Below, piece after piece: positions 36,841 through 45,842 of a stretch of DNA of 64,000 bases; positions within the stretch are counted from its first letter, which is position 1; each line of letters starts with the position of its first letter. Both the position numbers and the translations under genes were made by a program. The DNA comes from Winogradskyella litoriviva (GTDB taxonomy: Bacteria; Bacteroidota; Bacteroidia; Flavobacteriales; Flavobacteriaceae), in assembly GCF_013249065.1 (NCBI RefSeq), contig NZ_JABRWQ010000004.1, positions 372,001 to 436,000 of the forward strand, given 5' to 3'. A model generated the notes under the pieces. That model was given only the letters and a program-made list of their open reading frames with translations. It did no database searches and was not told where the DNA came from.

Positions 36841-37923
36841 ATGAAAGACACTGCATTATCTTCTACACACCAAGCACTTGGTGCAAAAATGGTTCCTTTT
36901 GCTGGTTACAATATGCCAGTTCAATATGAAGGTGTAAACGCTGAACACGAAACAGTTAGAAAAGCGGTTGGTGTTTTTGATGTCTCTCATATGGGCGAAT
37001 TTTTAATTGAAGGCCCTAATGCTTTAGCCTTAATACAGAAAGTATCTAGTAACGACGCTTCTAAATTAGATATTGGAAAAGCACAGTACAGCTGTTTACC
37101 AAATGATGATGGCGGAATTGTAGACGATTTAATTATTTATAAAATTAAAGACGAAACCTATTTATTAGTGGTTAACGCTAGCAATATTGAAAAGGATTGG
37201 AACTGGATTTCGTCTAAAAACGATGTTGGTGCTGACATGAAGGATTTAAGCGAAGATTATTCTTTGCTTGCTATACAAGGCCCAAAGGCTATTGAAGCGA
37301 TGCAATCTTTATCTAGCCACGATTTAGCAGACATAAAATTCTACAACTTTATAGTTGGCGATTTTGCAGGTATTGAGCATGTAATTATTTCGGCAACAGG
37401 TTATACAGGAAGTGGTGGATTTGAAATTTATTGCAAAAATTCTGAAGTAAAACAAGTTTGGGATAAAGTCCTAGAAGCTGGTGCAGATTTCGGTATTAAA
37501 CCTATTGGTTTGGCTGCAAGAGACACATTACGTCTAGAAATGGGTTATTGCTTATATGGTAATGATATAGATGATACAACTTCTCCTATTGAAGCCGGAT
37601 TAGGTTGGGTTTGTAAATTCAATAAAGATTTTAATAATAGTGAAGCTTTAAAAGCGGAAAAAGAACGCACACCAGAACGTAAATTGGTTGCTTTTAAATT
37701 AGATGATCGTGGTATTCCACGTCATGGTTATGACATTGTAGATAGTAGCGGAAAAACAATAGGAAATGTAACTTCTGGCACTATGAGTCCGAGTTTAGGT
37801 ATTGGCATCGGTTTAGGTTATGTGCCAAAAGTATTTTCTAAAGTAGATAGCAAAATACATATCCAAGTGCGTAAAAAAGCCATTCCTGCAACGGTTGTAA
37901 AATTGCCGTTTTTTAAAGGTTAA
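36841..37923 (+). CDS. gcvT: Aminomethyltransferase (glycine cleavage T protein)
   Basis: The 360-residue enzyme takes the aminomethyl group from lipoyl H protein to tetrahydrofolate. Visible motifs: PFAGYNMPVQYEG, GVFDVSHMGEF with the catalytic-region Asp, NASNIEKDWNW, TGYTGSGGFEIY, and the C-terminal GNVTSGTMSPSLGIGIGLGYV. Length is standard. gcvH and gcvP are not in the window. Confidence 0.95.
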   Translation: MKDTALSSTHQALGAKMVPFAGYNMPVQYEGVNAEHETVRKAVGVFDVSHMGEFLIEGPNALALIQKVSSNDASKLDIGKAQYSCLPNDDGGIVDDLIIYKIKDETYLLVVNASNIEKDWNWISSKNDVGADMKDLSEDYSLLAIQGPKAIEAMQSLSSHDLADIKFYNFIVGDFAGIEHVIISATGYTGSGGFEIYCKNSEVKQVWDKVLEAGADFGIKPIGLAARDTLRLEMGYCLYGNDIDDTTSPIEAGLGWVCKFNKDFNNSEALKAEKERTPERKLVAFKLDDRGIPRHGYDIVDSSGKTIGNVTSGTMSPSLGIGIGLGYVPKVFSKVDSKIHIQVRKKAIPATVVKLPFFKG

Positions 37924-37945
37924 TAGATAGAATGTCGTGTGATTA

Positions 37946-38782
37946 ATGAAGAAAGAAGCTGCTCAAAAACATCGTATTCTCGTTCTTGGTGCAAGTGGCT
38001 ATATTGGTAATGCCATTTACAAAGAATTGGGTCCTTATTTTAGAACCTTTGGAACATACAGAATCCCGAAAAAGGAATTTGAAAAGAACAAACAATTCTT
38101 TCAATATAATGTTGAAGAAGATGACGTTTACGAAATTCTTGAAGCCACAAAACCTTCTATAATTATCTCAGCACTTCGTGGAAATTTTAACGCACAAGTT
38201 ATTGCCCATCAACATATTGCGGAATATGTCTTAAACAATAAATGTAAACTTATATTTTTATCTTCTGCTAATGTTTTTGACGCTTACAGTCAATATCCTA
38301 GCTACGAATTAGACAAAACTTTAAGCCATAGTGTTTACGGACATTTTAAAATAAAGATTGAAAATTTATTATTACGGATGCCCAAAAAGCAAGTCGCAAT
38401 AATTAGACTTCCAATGGTATTTGGTCCTGCTTCACCACGATTAGATGAGCTAAAGCAAGCCATAAAAGAAAAGGAAGCTGTAGAGGTATTTCCTAACTTA
38501 ATAATGAATGTGACGTTAGATAAAAAAATGACGCAACAAATTCATTATATCATCAATAGAAATAAACATGGCATTTTTCATCTAGGTAGCACAGATTTAG
38601 TGCATCATGATGATTTTTTAAAGGAAATTTTAGCCCTTATTACAGACAAAAAAGTACTAACTAAGCAGGTCTTTACAACAAATGAAGATCGTTATTTAGC
38701 GGTTTTACCTAAATTTAATAAATTACCTAAACATCTTCAAATTACAAGTGAAGCTGTATTAGAAGAACTAAAAAAGAAATAG
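37946..38782 (+). CDS. NAD(P)-dependent epimerase/RmlD-like sugar-nucleotide reductase
   Basis: The 278-residue protein has a Rossmann start (ILVLGASGYIGNAIYKEL) and the extended-SDR catalytic YxxxK (YELDKTLSH region near Tyr, or the SVYGHFKIKIE that fits Tyr-x-x-x-Lys), with an RLPMVFGPASPRLDE segment like RmlD (dTDP-4-dehydrorhamnose reductase). It is 22 bases after gcvT. No sugar-nucleotide pathway genes are adjacent, so the substrate is unknown. Confidence 0.8.
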   Translation: MKKEAAQKHRILVLGASGYIGNAIYKELGPYFRTFGTYRIPKKEFEKNKQFFQYNVEEDDVYEILEATKPSIIISALRGNFNAQVIAHQHIAEYVLNNKCKLIFLSSANVFDAYSQYPSYELDKTLSHSVYGHFKIKIENLLLRMPKKQVAIIRLPMVFGPASPRLDELKQAIKEKEAVEVFPNLIMNVTLDKKMTQQIHYIINRNKHGIFHLGSTDLVHHDDFLKEILALITDKKVLTKQVFTTNEDRYLAVLPKFNKLPKHLQITSEAVLEELKKK

Positions 38783-38816
38783 ATTTTTGATTTGCAATAA
38801 TTTTAAAAATAATATT

Positions 38817-39104
38817 ATGAAATTAGACAACAATACTATAGAGCAAAAACTACTACAACTGCCTGAATGGGATTATTACGACAATGCTATTCATACCGAA
38901 TATGAGTTCGATAATTTTAAAGATTGCTTCAGTGCTATGAGTCGTATTGCTTTTGAATGCGAAGCTCTAAATCATCATCCTAATTGGAGTAATGAATACA
39001 ATATTTTAAAAATATCACTAACAACACATGACGAAGAAGGTGTAACCATTAAAGATTTTAAACTAGCAGAGGCCATAGAAGCCATTGTGGAGGAAGAAGA
39101 ATAA
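38817..39104 (+). CDS. phhB: Pterin-4a-carbinolamine dehydratase
   Basis: The 95-residue protein (from ATG 38817) has the PCD motif: NHHPNWSNEYN and the later TTHDEEGVT, which supply the His residues that dehydrate 4a-hydroxytetrahydrobiopterin. It regenerates the pterin cofactor of aromatic hydroxylases or acts in molybdopterin-related metabolism. The longer TTG start at 38787 would add ten residues not found in the family. Confidence 0.92.
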   Translation: MKLDNNTIEQKLLQLPEWDYYDNAIHTEYEFDNFKDCFSAMSRIAFECEALNHHPNWSNEYNILKISLTTHDEEGVTIKDFKLAEAIEAIVEEEE

Positions 39105-39154
39105 CATTCTTGAGAATTACCTCTAATGTTACTTCAAGATTTTCAATAATTTCT

Positions 39155-39162
39155 TAAATTTG
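39155..39162 (+). promoter_or_regulatory. -7 promoter box for the YebC-like gene
   Basis: TAAATTTG, exact TAnnTTTG, 65 bases before the YebC-like ATG. Confidence 0.4.
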
Positions 39163-39227
39163 CTATGCCTTATTTTAATTTAAGATTAGGCATTTTTAGA
39201 ACTTAATAATTTATAACTTTTTTTACT

Positions 39228-39974
39228 ATGGGAAGAGCTTTCGAATTTAGAAAAGCAAGAAAAATGAAACGTTGGTCTGCTATGAGCAAAGCCTTTACGC
39301 GTATTGGCAAAGACATTGTGATGGCTGTAAAAGAAGGTGGTCCTGATCCTGATAGTAATGCACGCTTAAGAGCTGTTATACAGAATGCCAAGGCAGTAAA
39401 TATGCCAAAAGCAAATGTAGAACGCGCTATTAAAAAAGCAAGCGAAAAAGGACAAGGTGATTATAAAATTGTACTTTTTGAAGGCTACGCACAACATGGC
39501 ATTGCTGTTTTAGTTGAAACCGCAACAGACAATAACACACGTACTGTAGCTAATGTAAGGTCTTATTTCAATAAAACGGATGGTAGCTTAGGAACTTCTG
39601 GTTCTGTTGTTTTTATGTTTGACCATACTTGTAATTTTAAAATTGAAGACAAAGACTTCGATTTAGAAGAATTAGAGCTAGAATTAATAGACTTTGGTGT
39701 TGAAGAAATCTTTGCTGACACAGATGAAGATGAAAATGGTGAAGAGCAAAAATGCGTTATGATTTATGCGCCTTTTGAAAGTTTTGGAGACATTCAATCG
39801 TATTTAGAAACTAACAATATTGAAATTATTTCTTCTGGCTTTGACCGCATACCTCAGGTTACAAAGAAAATTACTGCTGAACAGGCTGAAGATGTAGAAA
39901 AATTATTAGAAAAATTAGATGATGACGATGATGTACAAAATGTATATCATACTATGGAAGAAAGTGCAGAATAA
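39228..39974 (+). CDS. YebC/PmpR family (TACO1-like) protein
   Basis: The 248-residue protein matches the YebC family: MGRAFEFRKARKMKRWSAMSKAFTRIGKDI, GGPDPDSNARLRAVIQNAK, MPKANVERAIKKA, and an acidic C-terminal domain (LEKLDDDDDVQNVYH). It has been described as a transcription regulator and, in more recent work on YebC proteins, as a translation factor for difficult (proline-rich) sequences. A strong terminator follows. Confidence 0.93.
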   Translation: MGRAFEFRKARKMKRWSAMSKAFTRIGKDIVMAVKEGGPDPDSNARLRAVIQNAKAVNMPKANVERAIKKASEKGQGDYKIVLFEGYAQHGIAVLVETATDNNTRTVANVRSYFNKTDGSLGTSGSVVFMFDHTCNFKIEDKDFDLEELELELIDFGVEEIFADTDEDENGEEQKCVMIYAPFESFGDIQSYLETNNIEIISSGFDRIPQVTKKITAEQAEDVEKLLEKLDDDDDVQNVYHTMEESAE

Positions 39975-39988
39975 ATCATTGTATACTT

Positions 39989-40019
39989 AAAAAAAAGAGG
40001 GCTCTGCCCTCTTTTTTTT
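39989..40019 (+). terminator. Strong intrinsic terminator
   Basis: GAGGGC, 3-base loop TCT, GCCCTC, flanked by A6 and T8 that extend the stem. It is about 20 bases after the YebC-like stop and can work in both directions. Confidence 0.93.
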
Positions 40020-40234
40020 GCTTTTAATTAATTAAAAGAATACTTCTAGTTTAGATATCAAAATTAACCTTGTATTTTTATAATATTGATTTAAGAAATA
40101 ATATAAACAACAAACAGTTGCATCTTGTATTATTTCTTATTTCCAAATAAAAACAGTAGTTATTTAATGATGTTTGTTACATCTATTTAAACAACAACTT
40201 GCAATTATAAGCCTACTAGACAAATAACTAAACA

Positions 40235-42547
40235 ATGAAATATACTATCTTTATTGTACTCTCCATCTTTCTACTATTTTCCTGCAGCCAAAAACCAAAA
40301 CATACTGGTGTTTTTGTAAAAGATATAAATGCATTAAATAATGCTATACAACAAGCAAGCCCAGGAACAAACATAATTCTTGCCAATGGTATTTGGAAAA
40401 ATTTTCAAATCAAATTTTATGGTTTAGGAACAGAAAATTCCCCTATTACATTAAAAGCAGAAACACCTGGTAAAGTATTTATAGAGGGTCAATCATTTAT
40501 ACAATTAGGAGGCGAATATCTTACTGTAGAAGGTTTACATTTTAGAAATGGTTACTCACCAAACAATTCTATCATTAAATATATGATTAACAACGATAGT
40601 ATTGCAAATTATTCTAGAGTTACAAATACTGTTATTGAAGGTTTTACAAAACCAAACCGTTATACAAACGACCGTTGGGTAGAATTTTACGGCAAACACA
40701 ATCAATTAGACCATTGTTATATTGCCGGTAAATCTAACGATGGCGAAACCGTTAGAGTATTTTTTACTGGAAACGAACATATTAATACGCATCATCAAAT
40801 AGTCTATAATTACTTTGGCCCAAGACCAAGAAAAGGTGGTCCAAGAGCAGAAACCATAAGAGTTGGCGATAGCAAAACAAGATTAACGCCTGGTTACGTC
40901 AATGTTTCGCATAATTACTTTGACGCTTGCAATGGTGAGGTCGAAGTCATTTCAGATAAAACCAATTACAATTCCTTTACAAATAATATTTTCGATAAAT
41001 GTGAAGGTTCATTAGTGCTTAGACATAGTAACTACGCTACTGTAGATTCTAATATTTTTATTGGTGGAGATGACTCTGATTTTTATGGTGGAATAAGAGT
41101 TGTAAATACGGGTCACTGGATTACCAACAACTATTTCTACAAAATACGAGGCGAACATTTTAGAAGTCCACTAGCTATAATGAATGGTATACCAATGACG
41201 CCATTAAATAGATACAAACAAGTTGCAGATGTTGTGGTTGCTTATAATACTTGGATAGATTGCGCATCACCTTTTCAAATTGGAGTTGGTCAGAATTTAG
41301 CAAGTATAGATGTGCTTCCTAAAAGTGAAATACGTTCTGCTGCTCCTATTAGAACTGCAATAGCTAATAATGTTATATATAATACAAAACCAGATAAAAC
41401 ACCTTTAATTAATCATGATGATATGAGTGGGATTCTGTTTAAAAATAATATTCTAGACAACAACAGAAGTGATTTTAACGAATTTGACGTATTTCAAAAT
41501 GAAAAATTAAAAATGAAGCAAATCAATGATTGGTTATATGCTCCTGAAACTAAGAACAAAGCTTTAGACAGCGTATTTAATGGTTATGACTTTGCAAGAA
41601 TTAAAAACGACTTATTTGGTGCATCTCGAAGTGATAACAATAAAGTTGGTGCAATTAATCAATTAGCAACTGCTGAAAAATTCAAAATCGATAAAAGTCA
41701 ATATGGACCAGATTGGTTTTCAACTGAAAAAGAAACTACTGAACCTAATATTCTTAAGGCATCATCAAAATCTGGCGAGCTTTCAAATTTAATTCTTCAA
41801 GCAAAACCTGGCGATATTATTGAGCTCACTGATACTGAATATTCAATAAGTACACCTCTTAAAATTGATAAAGACATAACGCTTAGAGCTAAGGGAGAAA
41901 ATAAAGTTGAAATTATTTATAAAGGAAAAGCACACACACCATTATTTGAAATGAATCCAAAAGGGAATCTTAAGCTTCAAAATATAAGTATAAAAGGACA
42001 AGGGAATCAACTCGCATTTGAGTCTCTCGCTGAAAATATGGCTTCTGCATACAATCTATTTATCGACGATTGTATTATAGACAATTTCAACTACATTTTA
42101 AAAGCTTCAAAAGGCTCTTTTGCAGATAGTATTAACTTCAACAAAACGGTTATTAAAAACAGTGAACATGGCTTTGTATTAGCTGCTGATGAAAAAGGCG
42201 ACTACAATGCAGAAATGGTTACTTTCAATAATTGTGAATTCAATAATATCAGCCAAAATTTGATTCATTTTTACAGAGGTGGTTATGATGAATCTACAAT
42301 TGGTGGTGTCTTAACGCTTTCTAACAATCTTTTTACAAATTGTGGTAAAACAGAAAAATCTGGTTTACTGATAAAAACACCAGGCATTATCAATGTTCAT
42401 ATTTCTGAAAATACATTTAAGGATAATCGCGTAAAACTTGTCGCGCTTCTTTGGGGCGAAAAGAACAATCATCATCGTAATAATACATTCATTAATTCTG
42501 GAGAAATTAAAGTTGAAGATCAACAAAAACTAGAAATTCTGTACTAA
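40235..42547 (+). CDS. PL6 family alginate lyase-like lipoprotein (chondroitinase-B fold)
   Basis: The 770-residue protein has a lipoprotein signal (LLFSCSQK, Cys17) and two parallel beta-helix domains. The N-terminal one (about 25-430) is PL6: the metal ligands Glu235 and Glu237, catalytic Lys242 and Arg263, with the same K-to-R spacing of 21 as in chondroitinase B (K250/R271) and AlyGC (K220/R241). The C-terminal helix (about 490-770) is the second domain of the large PL6 form (AlyGC-like). It should cleave alginate, probably poly-guluronate ends, at the cell surface or periplasm. It heads the cluster with the Nramp-like transporter, TIM-barrel and DUF1080 genes. Confidence 0.9.
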   Translation: MKYTIFIVLSIFLLFSCSQKPKHTGVFVKDINALNNAIQQASPGTNIILANGIWKNFQIKFYGLGTENSPITLKAETPGKVFIEGQSFIQLGGEYLTVEGLHFRNGYSPNNSIIKYMINNDSIANYSRVTNTVIEGFTKPNRYTNDRWVEFYGKHNQLDHCYIAGKSNDGETVRVFFTGNEHINTHHQIVYNYFGPRPRKGGPRAETIRVGDSKTRLTPGYVNVSHNYFDACNGEVEVISDKTNYNSFTNNIFDKCEGSLVLRHSNYATVDSNIFIGGDDSDFYGGIRVVNTGHWITNNYFYKIRGEHFRSPLAIMNGIPMTPLNRYKQVADVVVAYNTWIDCASPFQIGVGQNLASIDVLPKSEIRSAAPIRTAIANNVIYNTKPDKTPLINHDDMSGILFKNNILDNNRSDFNEFDVFQNEKLKMKQINDWLYAPETKNKALDSVFNGYDFARIKNDLFGASRSDNNKVGAINQLATAEKFKIDKSQYGPDWFSTEKETTEPNILKASSKSGELSNLILQAKPGDIIELTDTEYSISTPLKIDKDITLRAKGENKVEIIYKGKAHTPLFEMNPKGNLKLQNISIKGQGNQLAFESLAENMASAYNLFIDDCIIDNFNYILKASKGSFADSINFNKTVIKNSEHGFVLAADEKGDYNAEMVTFNNCEFNNISQNLIHFYRGGYDESTIGGVLTLSNNLFTNCGKTEKSGLLIKTPGIINVHISENTFKDNRVKLVALLWGEKNNHHRNNTFINSGEIKVEDQQKLEILY

Positions 42548-42561
42548 TAACCAGCGACACA

Positions 42562-43812
42562 ATGCATAAATTTAAAACAATACTCAAAAACCTTGGTCCT
42601 GGTCTGTTGTTTGCTAGTATGGCAATCGGAACATCACATTTAGTCTTGTCTACAAAAGCAGGTGCTCAATATGGCTGGATAATGGTTATTCCCATAATTT
42701 TGGCCAACCTTTTAAAATATCCATTTTTTGAATTTGGCATTAGATACACCAACGTTACTGGTAAAAGTATAATAGAAGGTTACAGTAATCGAGGAAAAGG
42801 CTATTTATGGTTGTATGCATTTATTACCTTAGCGACTAGTATTGCTAGTCCTGCTGCATTATGTTCTATTGCTGCAGGTCTTTTAATTAATATTTTAGGT
42901 ATCCATGATGTTGCTATAACCACAGTGGCTTTAGGTTTGTTTGTTTTTAATAGTATCATCTTAATTATTGGAAAATATAAATTGTTAGAAACCACATTAA
43001 AGTTCTTAATACCTATATTATTTGGTGCTTTATTAGTAACTACTGTACTTGTAATAAACAAAGGGCAAATCACACCTATTGCTAATTTTAAAGCACCAGA
43101 AATCTTTAACGAAACTGGCATTTTATTTTTAATTGTGTTAATCGGTTGGATGCCAACAGCTGTTGAAGGCAGTAGCTGGCTCAGTCTCTGGAGTGCTGAA
43201 AAGTATAAAGTTGACCATAAAAAGCCACCACTAAAAGAAGCATTGCAAGAATTTAACTTAGGTTATATTTTAACGGCAGTTTTAGCCATTTTCTTTTTAA
43301 TTATAGGCTGCATGACGCTTTATGGCTCTGGAACCGAATTAAGCGGAAACGCAACCATATTTGCAGACCAAGTGATTAACTTGTTTTCAACTCATATTGG
43401 TAATTGGGCTTATGTCTTTATCGCTATTTCTGCATTTGCTACTATGTACAGTACCTGCTTAACACAACATGATGCTATTGCAAGAGTAAGTGTTGACATT
43501 ATTGGATTATTAGTTGGTGAACACGAAAAATTTAAGGGACGAAAATACTACGCTTCTAGTATTTTAATTATAGCTATAATGAGCATTGTTGTGCTTTATG
43601 CACTTGGTGCAAATATGGGATTAATATTAGCAGTAGCCACTGCAACATCCTTTGTTCTTGCTCCTATTGTTGGCTATATGAATTTAAAAAATGTTTTGAG
43701 CGATGAATTACCTGTTGACCAAAAACCAAAACGAGGATTGCAATTATTAACCTATTTAGGCATACTATTTTTATCACTTCTTTCCATTTATTATGGTTGG
43801 ATTTTAATGTAA
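42562..43812 (+). CDS. Nramp-superfamily transporter without canonical metal-site residues
   Basis: The 416-residue protein has about 11 membrane helices and the Nramp fold (GPG at 12-14 in TM1; MPT in TM6; a TM8 region with Cys/His/Asp). Aligned without gaps to TM1 of metal-transporting Nramp, the DPGN motif becomes Gly23-Thr-Ser-His26, and the TM6 MPH motif becomes Met-Pro-Thr. The Asp and Asn that bind Mn2+/Fe2+ are gone. It starts 14 bases after the PL6 stop. The substrate may be a different ion or an organic solute from the carbohydrate pathway; this is inference. Confidence 0.82.
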   Translation: MHKFKTILKNLGPGLLFASMAIGTSHLVLSTKAGAQYGWIMVIPIILANLLKYPFFEFGIRYTNVTGKSIIEGYSNRGKGYLWLYAFITLATSIASPAALCSIAAGLLINILGIHDVAITTVALGLFVFNSIILIIGKYKLLETTLKFLIPILFGALLVTTVLVINKGQITPIANFKAPEIFNETGILFLIVLIGWMPTAVEGSSWLSLWSAEKYKVDHKKPPLKEALQEFNLGYILTAVLAIFFLIIGCMTLYGSGTELSGNATIFADQVINLFSTHIGNWAYVFIAISAFATMYSTCLTQHDAIARVSVDIIGLLVGEHEKFKGRKYYASSILIIAIMSIVVLYALGANMGLILAVATATSFVLAPIVGYMNLKNVLSDELPVDQKPKRGLQLLTYLGILFLSLLSIYYGWILM

Positions 43813-43818
43813 TAATCT

Positions 43819-44766
43819 ATGAATTTATCACGAAGAAATTTTATTAAAAAAGCTGGCGCAACACTAATTGCTGTGCCTTTTGCACCATTATTAACTAACA
43901 TGTCTAATAATTCTATTGATGAAAAACCTTTAGATATACACCTGTTCTCAAAGCATTTACAGTTTTTAGACATTAAAGAAGCTGCAGAAGTAGCTGCAGA
44001 ATTGGGCTTTAATGGACTAGACCTAACCGTGAGACCAAAAGGACATGTATTACCAGAACATGCAATTACCGATTTACCTAAAGCCATTGAAGATATTAAA
44101 TCTGTTGGTTCTTTTTGTAAAATGATTACAACTGCTATTACTGATATTAATAATTCTTACGACTTAGATATAATAAAAACAGCTGCTCAACAAAATGTGC
44201 AATTCTACAGAATGAATTGGTACAAATATCATGAAGGGTTAACCATGGAAAAATCCATAGCAATCTACCAAGAACAGATTAAAAATCTAGGAGAAATTAA
44301 CAAACAACACAATATTATAGGTTGCTACCAAAATCATGCAGGCACAAAAGTTGGCGCATCGTATTGGGAAATAAATCAAATTTTAGATAGCGTAGACTTA
44401 GACTATTTTGGTGTTCAATACGATATTCGTCATGCTATGGTAGATGGTGGATTATCTTGGGAAAATGGATTAAAACTTCTTAATGATAAGATACAAACCA
44501 TTGTTTTAAAAGATTATAAATGGGCAAAGATTGATGGAAAATACAAAGTTATAAATGTACCCATTGGAGAAGGTATGGTAGACTTTAATAAGTATTTTAA
44601 ACTTTTAAAATCTTATGGATTAAATCCGCCAACATCCTTACACTTAGAATATGATTTAGGAGGTGCAGAAAAAGGCAAGCGAGATATTAAAGTTGACAAA
44701 AAAGTAGTATTTGACGCAATGAAAAAGGACTTAAATACTATTCAGAAACTTTGGAAAGAAGCCTAA
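43819..44766 (+). CDS. Tat-exported TIM-barrel (xylose isomerase-like) protein
   Basis: The 315-residue protein has a twin-arginine signal (SRRNFIKKAG followed by a hydrophobic stretch, residues 4-28) and an AP endonuclease/sugar isomerase TIM barrel: GFNGLDLTVRPKGHVLPE, a His/Asp/Glu metal set including YDIRHAMVDGG, and HLEYDLGGAEKG. Such Tat-targeted sugar phosphate isomerase/epimerase-like proteins are common in Bacteroidota carbohydrate clusters. Epimerase or 3-keto-sugar isomerase activity is plausible. It is seven bases after the transporter gene. Confidence 0.85.
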   Translation: MNLSRRNFIKKAGATLIAVPFAPLLTNMSNNSIDEKPLDIHLFSKHLQFLDIKEAAEVAAELGFNGLDLTVRPKGHVLPEHAITDLPKAIEDIKSVGSFCKMITTAITDINNSYDLDIIKTAAQQNVQFYRMNWYKYHEGLTMEKSIAIYQEQIKNLGEINKQHNIIGCYQNHAGTKVGASYWEINQILDSVDLDYFGVQYDIRHAMVDGGLSWENGLKLLNDKIQTIVLKDYKWAKIDGKYKVINVPIGEGMVDFNKYFKLLKSYGLNPPTSLHLEYDLGGAEKGKRDIKVDKKVVFDAMKKDLNTIQKLWKEA

Positions 44767-44792
44767 TATTTATTTAATCTCCCATTGTTAAA

Positions 44793-45365
44793 ATGAAAAA
44801 AATCAACAAAATTTCAGCAGTAATTCTTGTGATATTTTCTCTTGTATTTTCTTGTAATCACTCAGAAAAGTTGTTTCAAGAGAATTCAAATACTTGGAAA
44901 TCTTATGGTGATAATTGTTGGCATTTTTCCGAGAATGAATTAATAGGAGAAGTAAAAAATCAAGAGAGCTATTTAATTACAAAACAAAGGTTTAAAGATT
45001 TTGATTTAAACTTAGAGTTCAAACCAGACAACTCTATTAATACAGGTGTTTTTATTCGATGCATTAATGAAGATGTGAATCCTAAAAATTGCTACGAGCT
45101 TAATATTTGGGACTTACATCCAGACCAAACCAACAGAACAGGTGCCATAGTTGCACGAGTAAATCCAAGAGTTGTCGTATCAACAATTAACAAATGGAAC
45201 ACCTATAGAATTAAAGCCGTAAATAGTCATATCCAAGTTTGGATAAACGACACACTCACCATTGATACAATTGATAACGCTTTAAGGGAAGGATACATTG
45301 GTCTACAAGCTAAAGCTACAGGAAAAGTGAGTTTTAGAAATATTAATATCCAAACTATAGATTAA
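44793..45365 (+). CDS. DUF1080 lipoprotein (3-keto-disaccharide hydrolase family)
   Basis: The 190-residue protein has a lipoprotein signal (LVFSCNHSE) and one DUF1080 concanavalin-like domain (about 35-187), with FKDFDLNLEFKPDNSINTGVFIR and GYIGLQAKATGKVSFRNI. DUF1080 members include 3-keto-glycoside hydrolases and sugar-binding modules; the domain often accompanies Tat-targeted TIM-barrel proteins like the upstream gene. It closes the four-gene cluster. Confidence 0.85.
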   Translation: MKKINKISAVILVIFSLVFSCNHSEKLFQENSNTWKSYGDNCWHFSENELIGEVKNQESYLITKQRFKDFDLNLEFKPDNSINTGVFIRCINEDVNPKNCYELNIWDLHPDQTNRTGAIVARVNPRVVVSTINKWNTYRIKAVNSHIQVWINDTLTIDTIDNALREGYIGLQAKATGKVSFRNINIQTID

Positions 45366-45421
45366 TAGATATTTTCTACAACCTACTATACTCATAATTT
45401 ATTCCCAAAACGATAATTTTA

Positions 45422-45458
45422 TTTGTTTGAAAAAAACATTAATCGTAATATTGCAATA
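45422..45458 (+). promoter_or_regulatory. Promoter and candidate ArsR operator of the first arsenic operon
   Basis: A -33 TTTG (45422-45425) is 20 bases from a near-consensus -7 box TAATATTG (45446-45453). The perfect palindrome TATTGCAATA (45449-45458) lies over the -7 box, where a repressor would block transcription. The arsR start is 20 bases downstream. Confidence 0.6.
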
Positions 45459-45477
45459 AACAAATTAATATCGAATT

Positions 45478-45810
45478 ATGGGATTAGCAAAATCAGAAAT
45501 GTTTACAGATGCACAAAACGAAATTGCTTTGTTCGCTAAAGTATTTGGGCATCCTGCGAGAGTAGCCATTCTACAACAATTATTTAAAATTGATGCTTGC
45601 TACTGTGGTGATTTGGTAAGCGAAATAGGATTAGCACAACCCACTATTTCTCAACACTTAAAAGAATTAAAACATTTAGGACTTATTAAAGGAAACGTAG
45701 AAGGAACAAGTGTTTGCTACTGTATTAATACTGAAAATTGGACTAAAATGAAAGCAACAATGCTTCAATTTCTTAATCAGGATATTTCTGAAAAAGACAA
45801 TTGTTGTTAA
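45478..45810 (+). CDS. arsR: ArsR/SmtB family repressor, first arsenic operon
   Basis: The 110-residue winged-helix repressor has the GHPARVAILQQL helix and recognition helix QPTISQHLKELKHLGLI. Cysteines lie at the start of the DNA-binding region (Cys41 and Cys43 in DACYCGDL), in the wing (Cys80, Cys82) and at the C terminus (Cys109, Cys110). The first pair is at the position of the As(III) site of classical ArsR. It heads an operon of DUF6428, arsC, ACR3 and a phosphoesterase; As(III) is expected to release it from DNA. Confidence 0.92.
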   Translation: MGLAKSEMFTDAQNEIALFAKVFGHPARVAILQQLFKIDACYCGDLVSEIGLAQPTISQHLKELKHLGLIKGNVEGTSVCYCINTENWTKMKATMLQFLNQDISEKDNCC

Positions 45811-45842
45811 ACACTATTACAAACACATTAAAAACATACAAA

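Noticed and set aside
42801-43121. Minus-strand ORF of 106 codons opposite the Nramp-like gene
   Set aside because: It mirrors a membrane-protein coding strand and has no start signals or family motifs.
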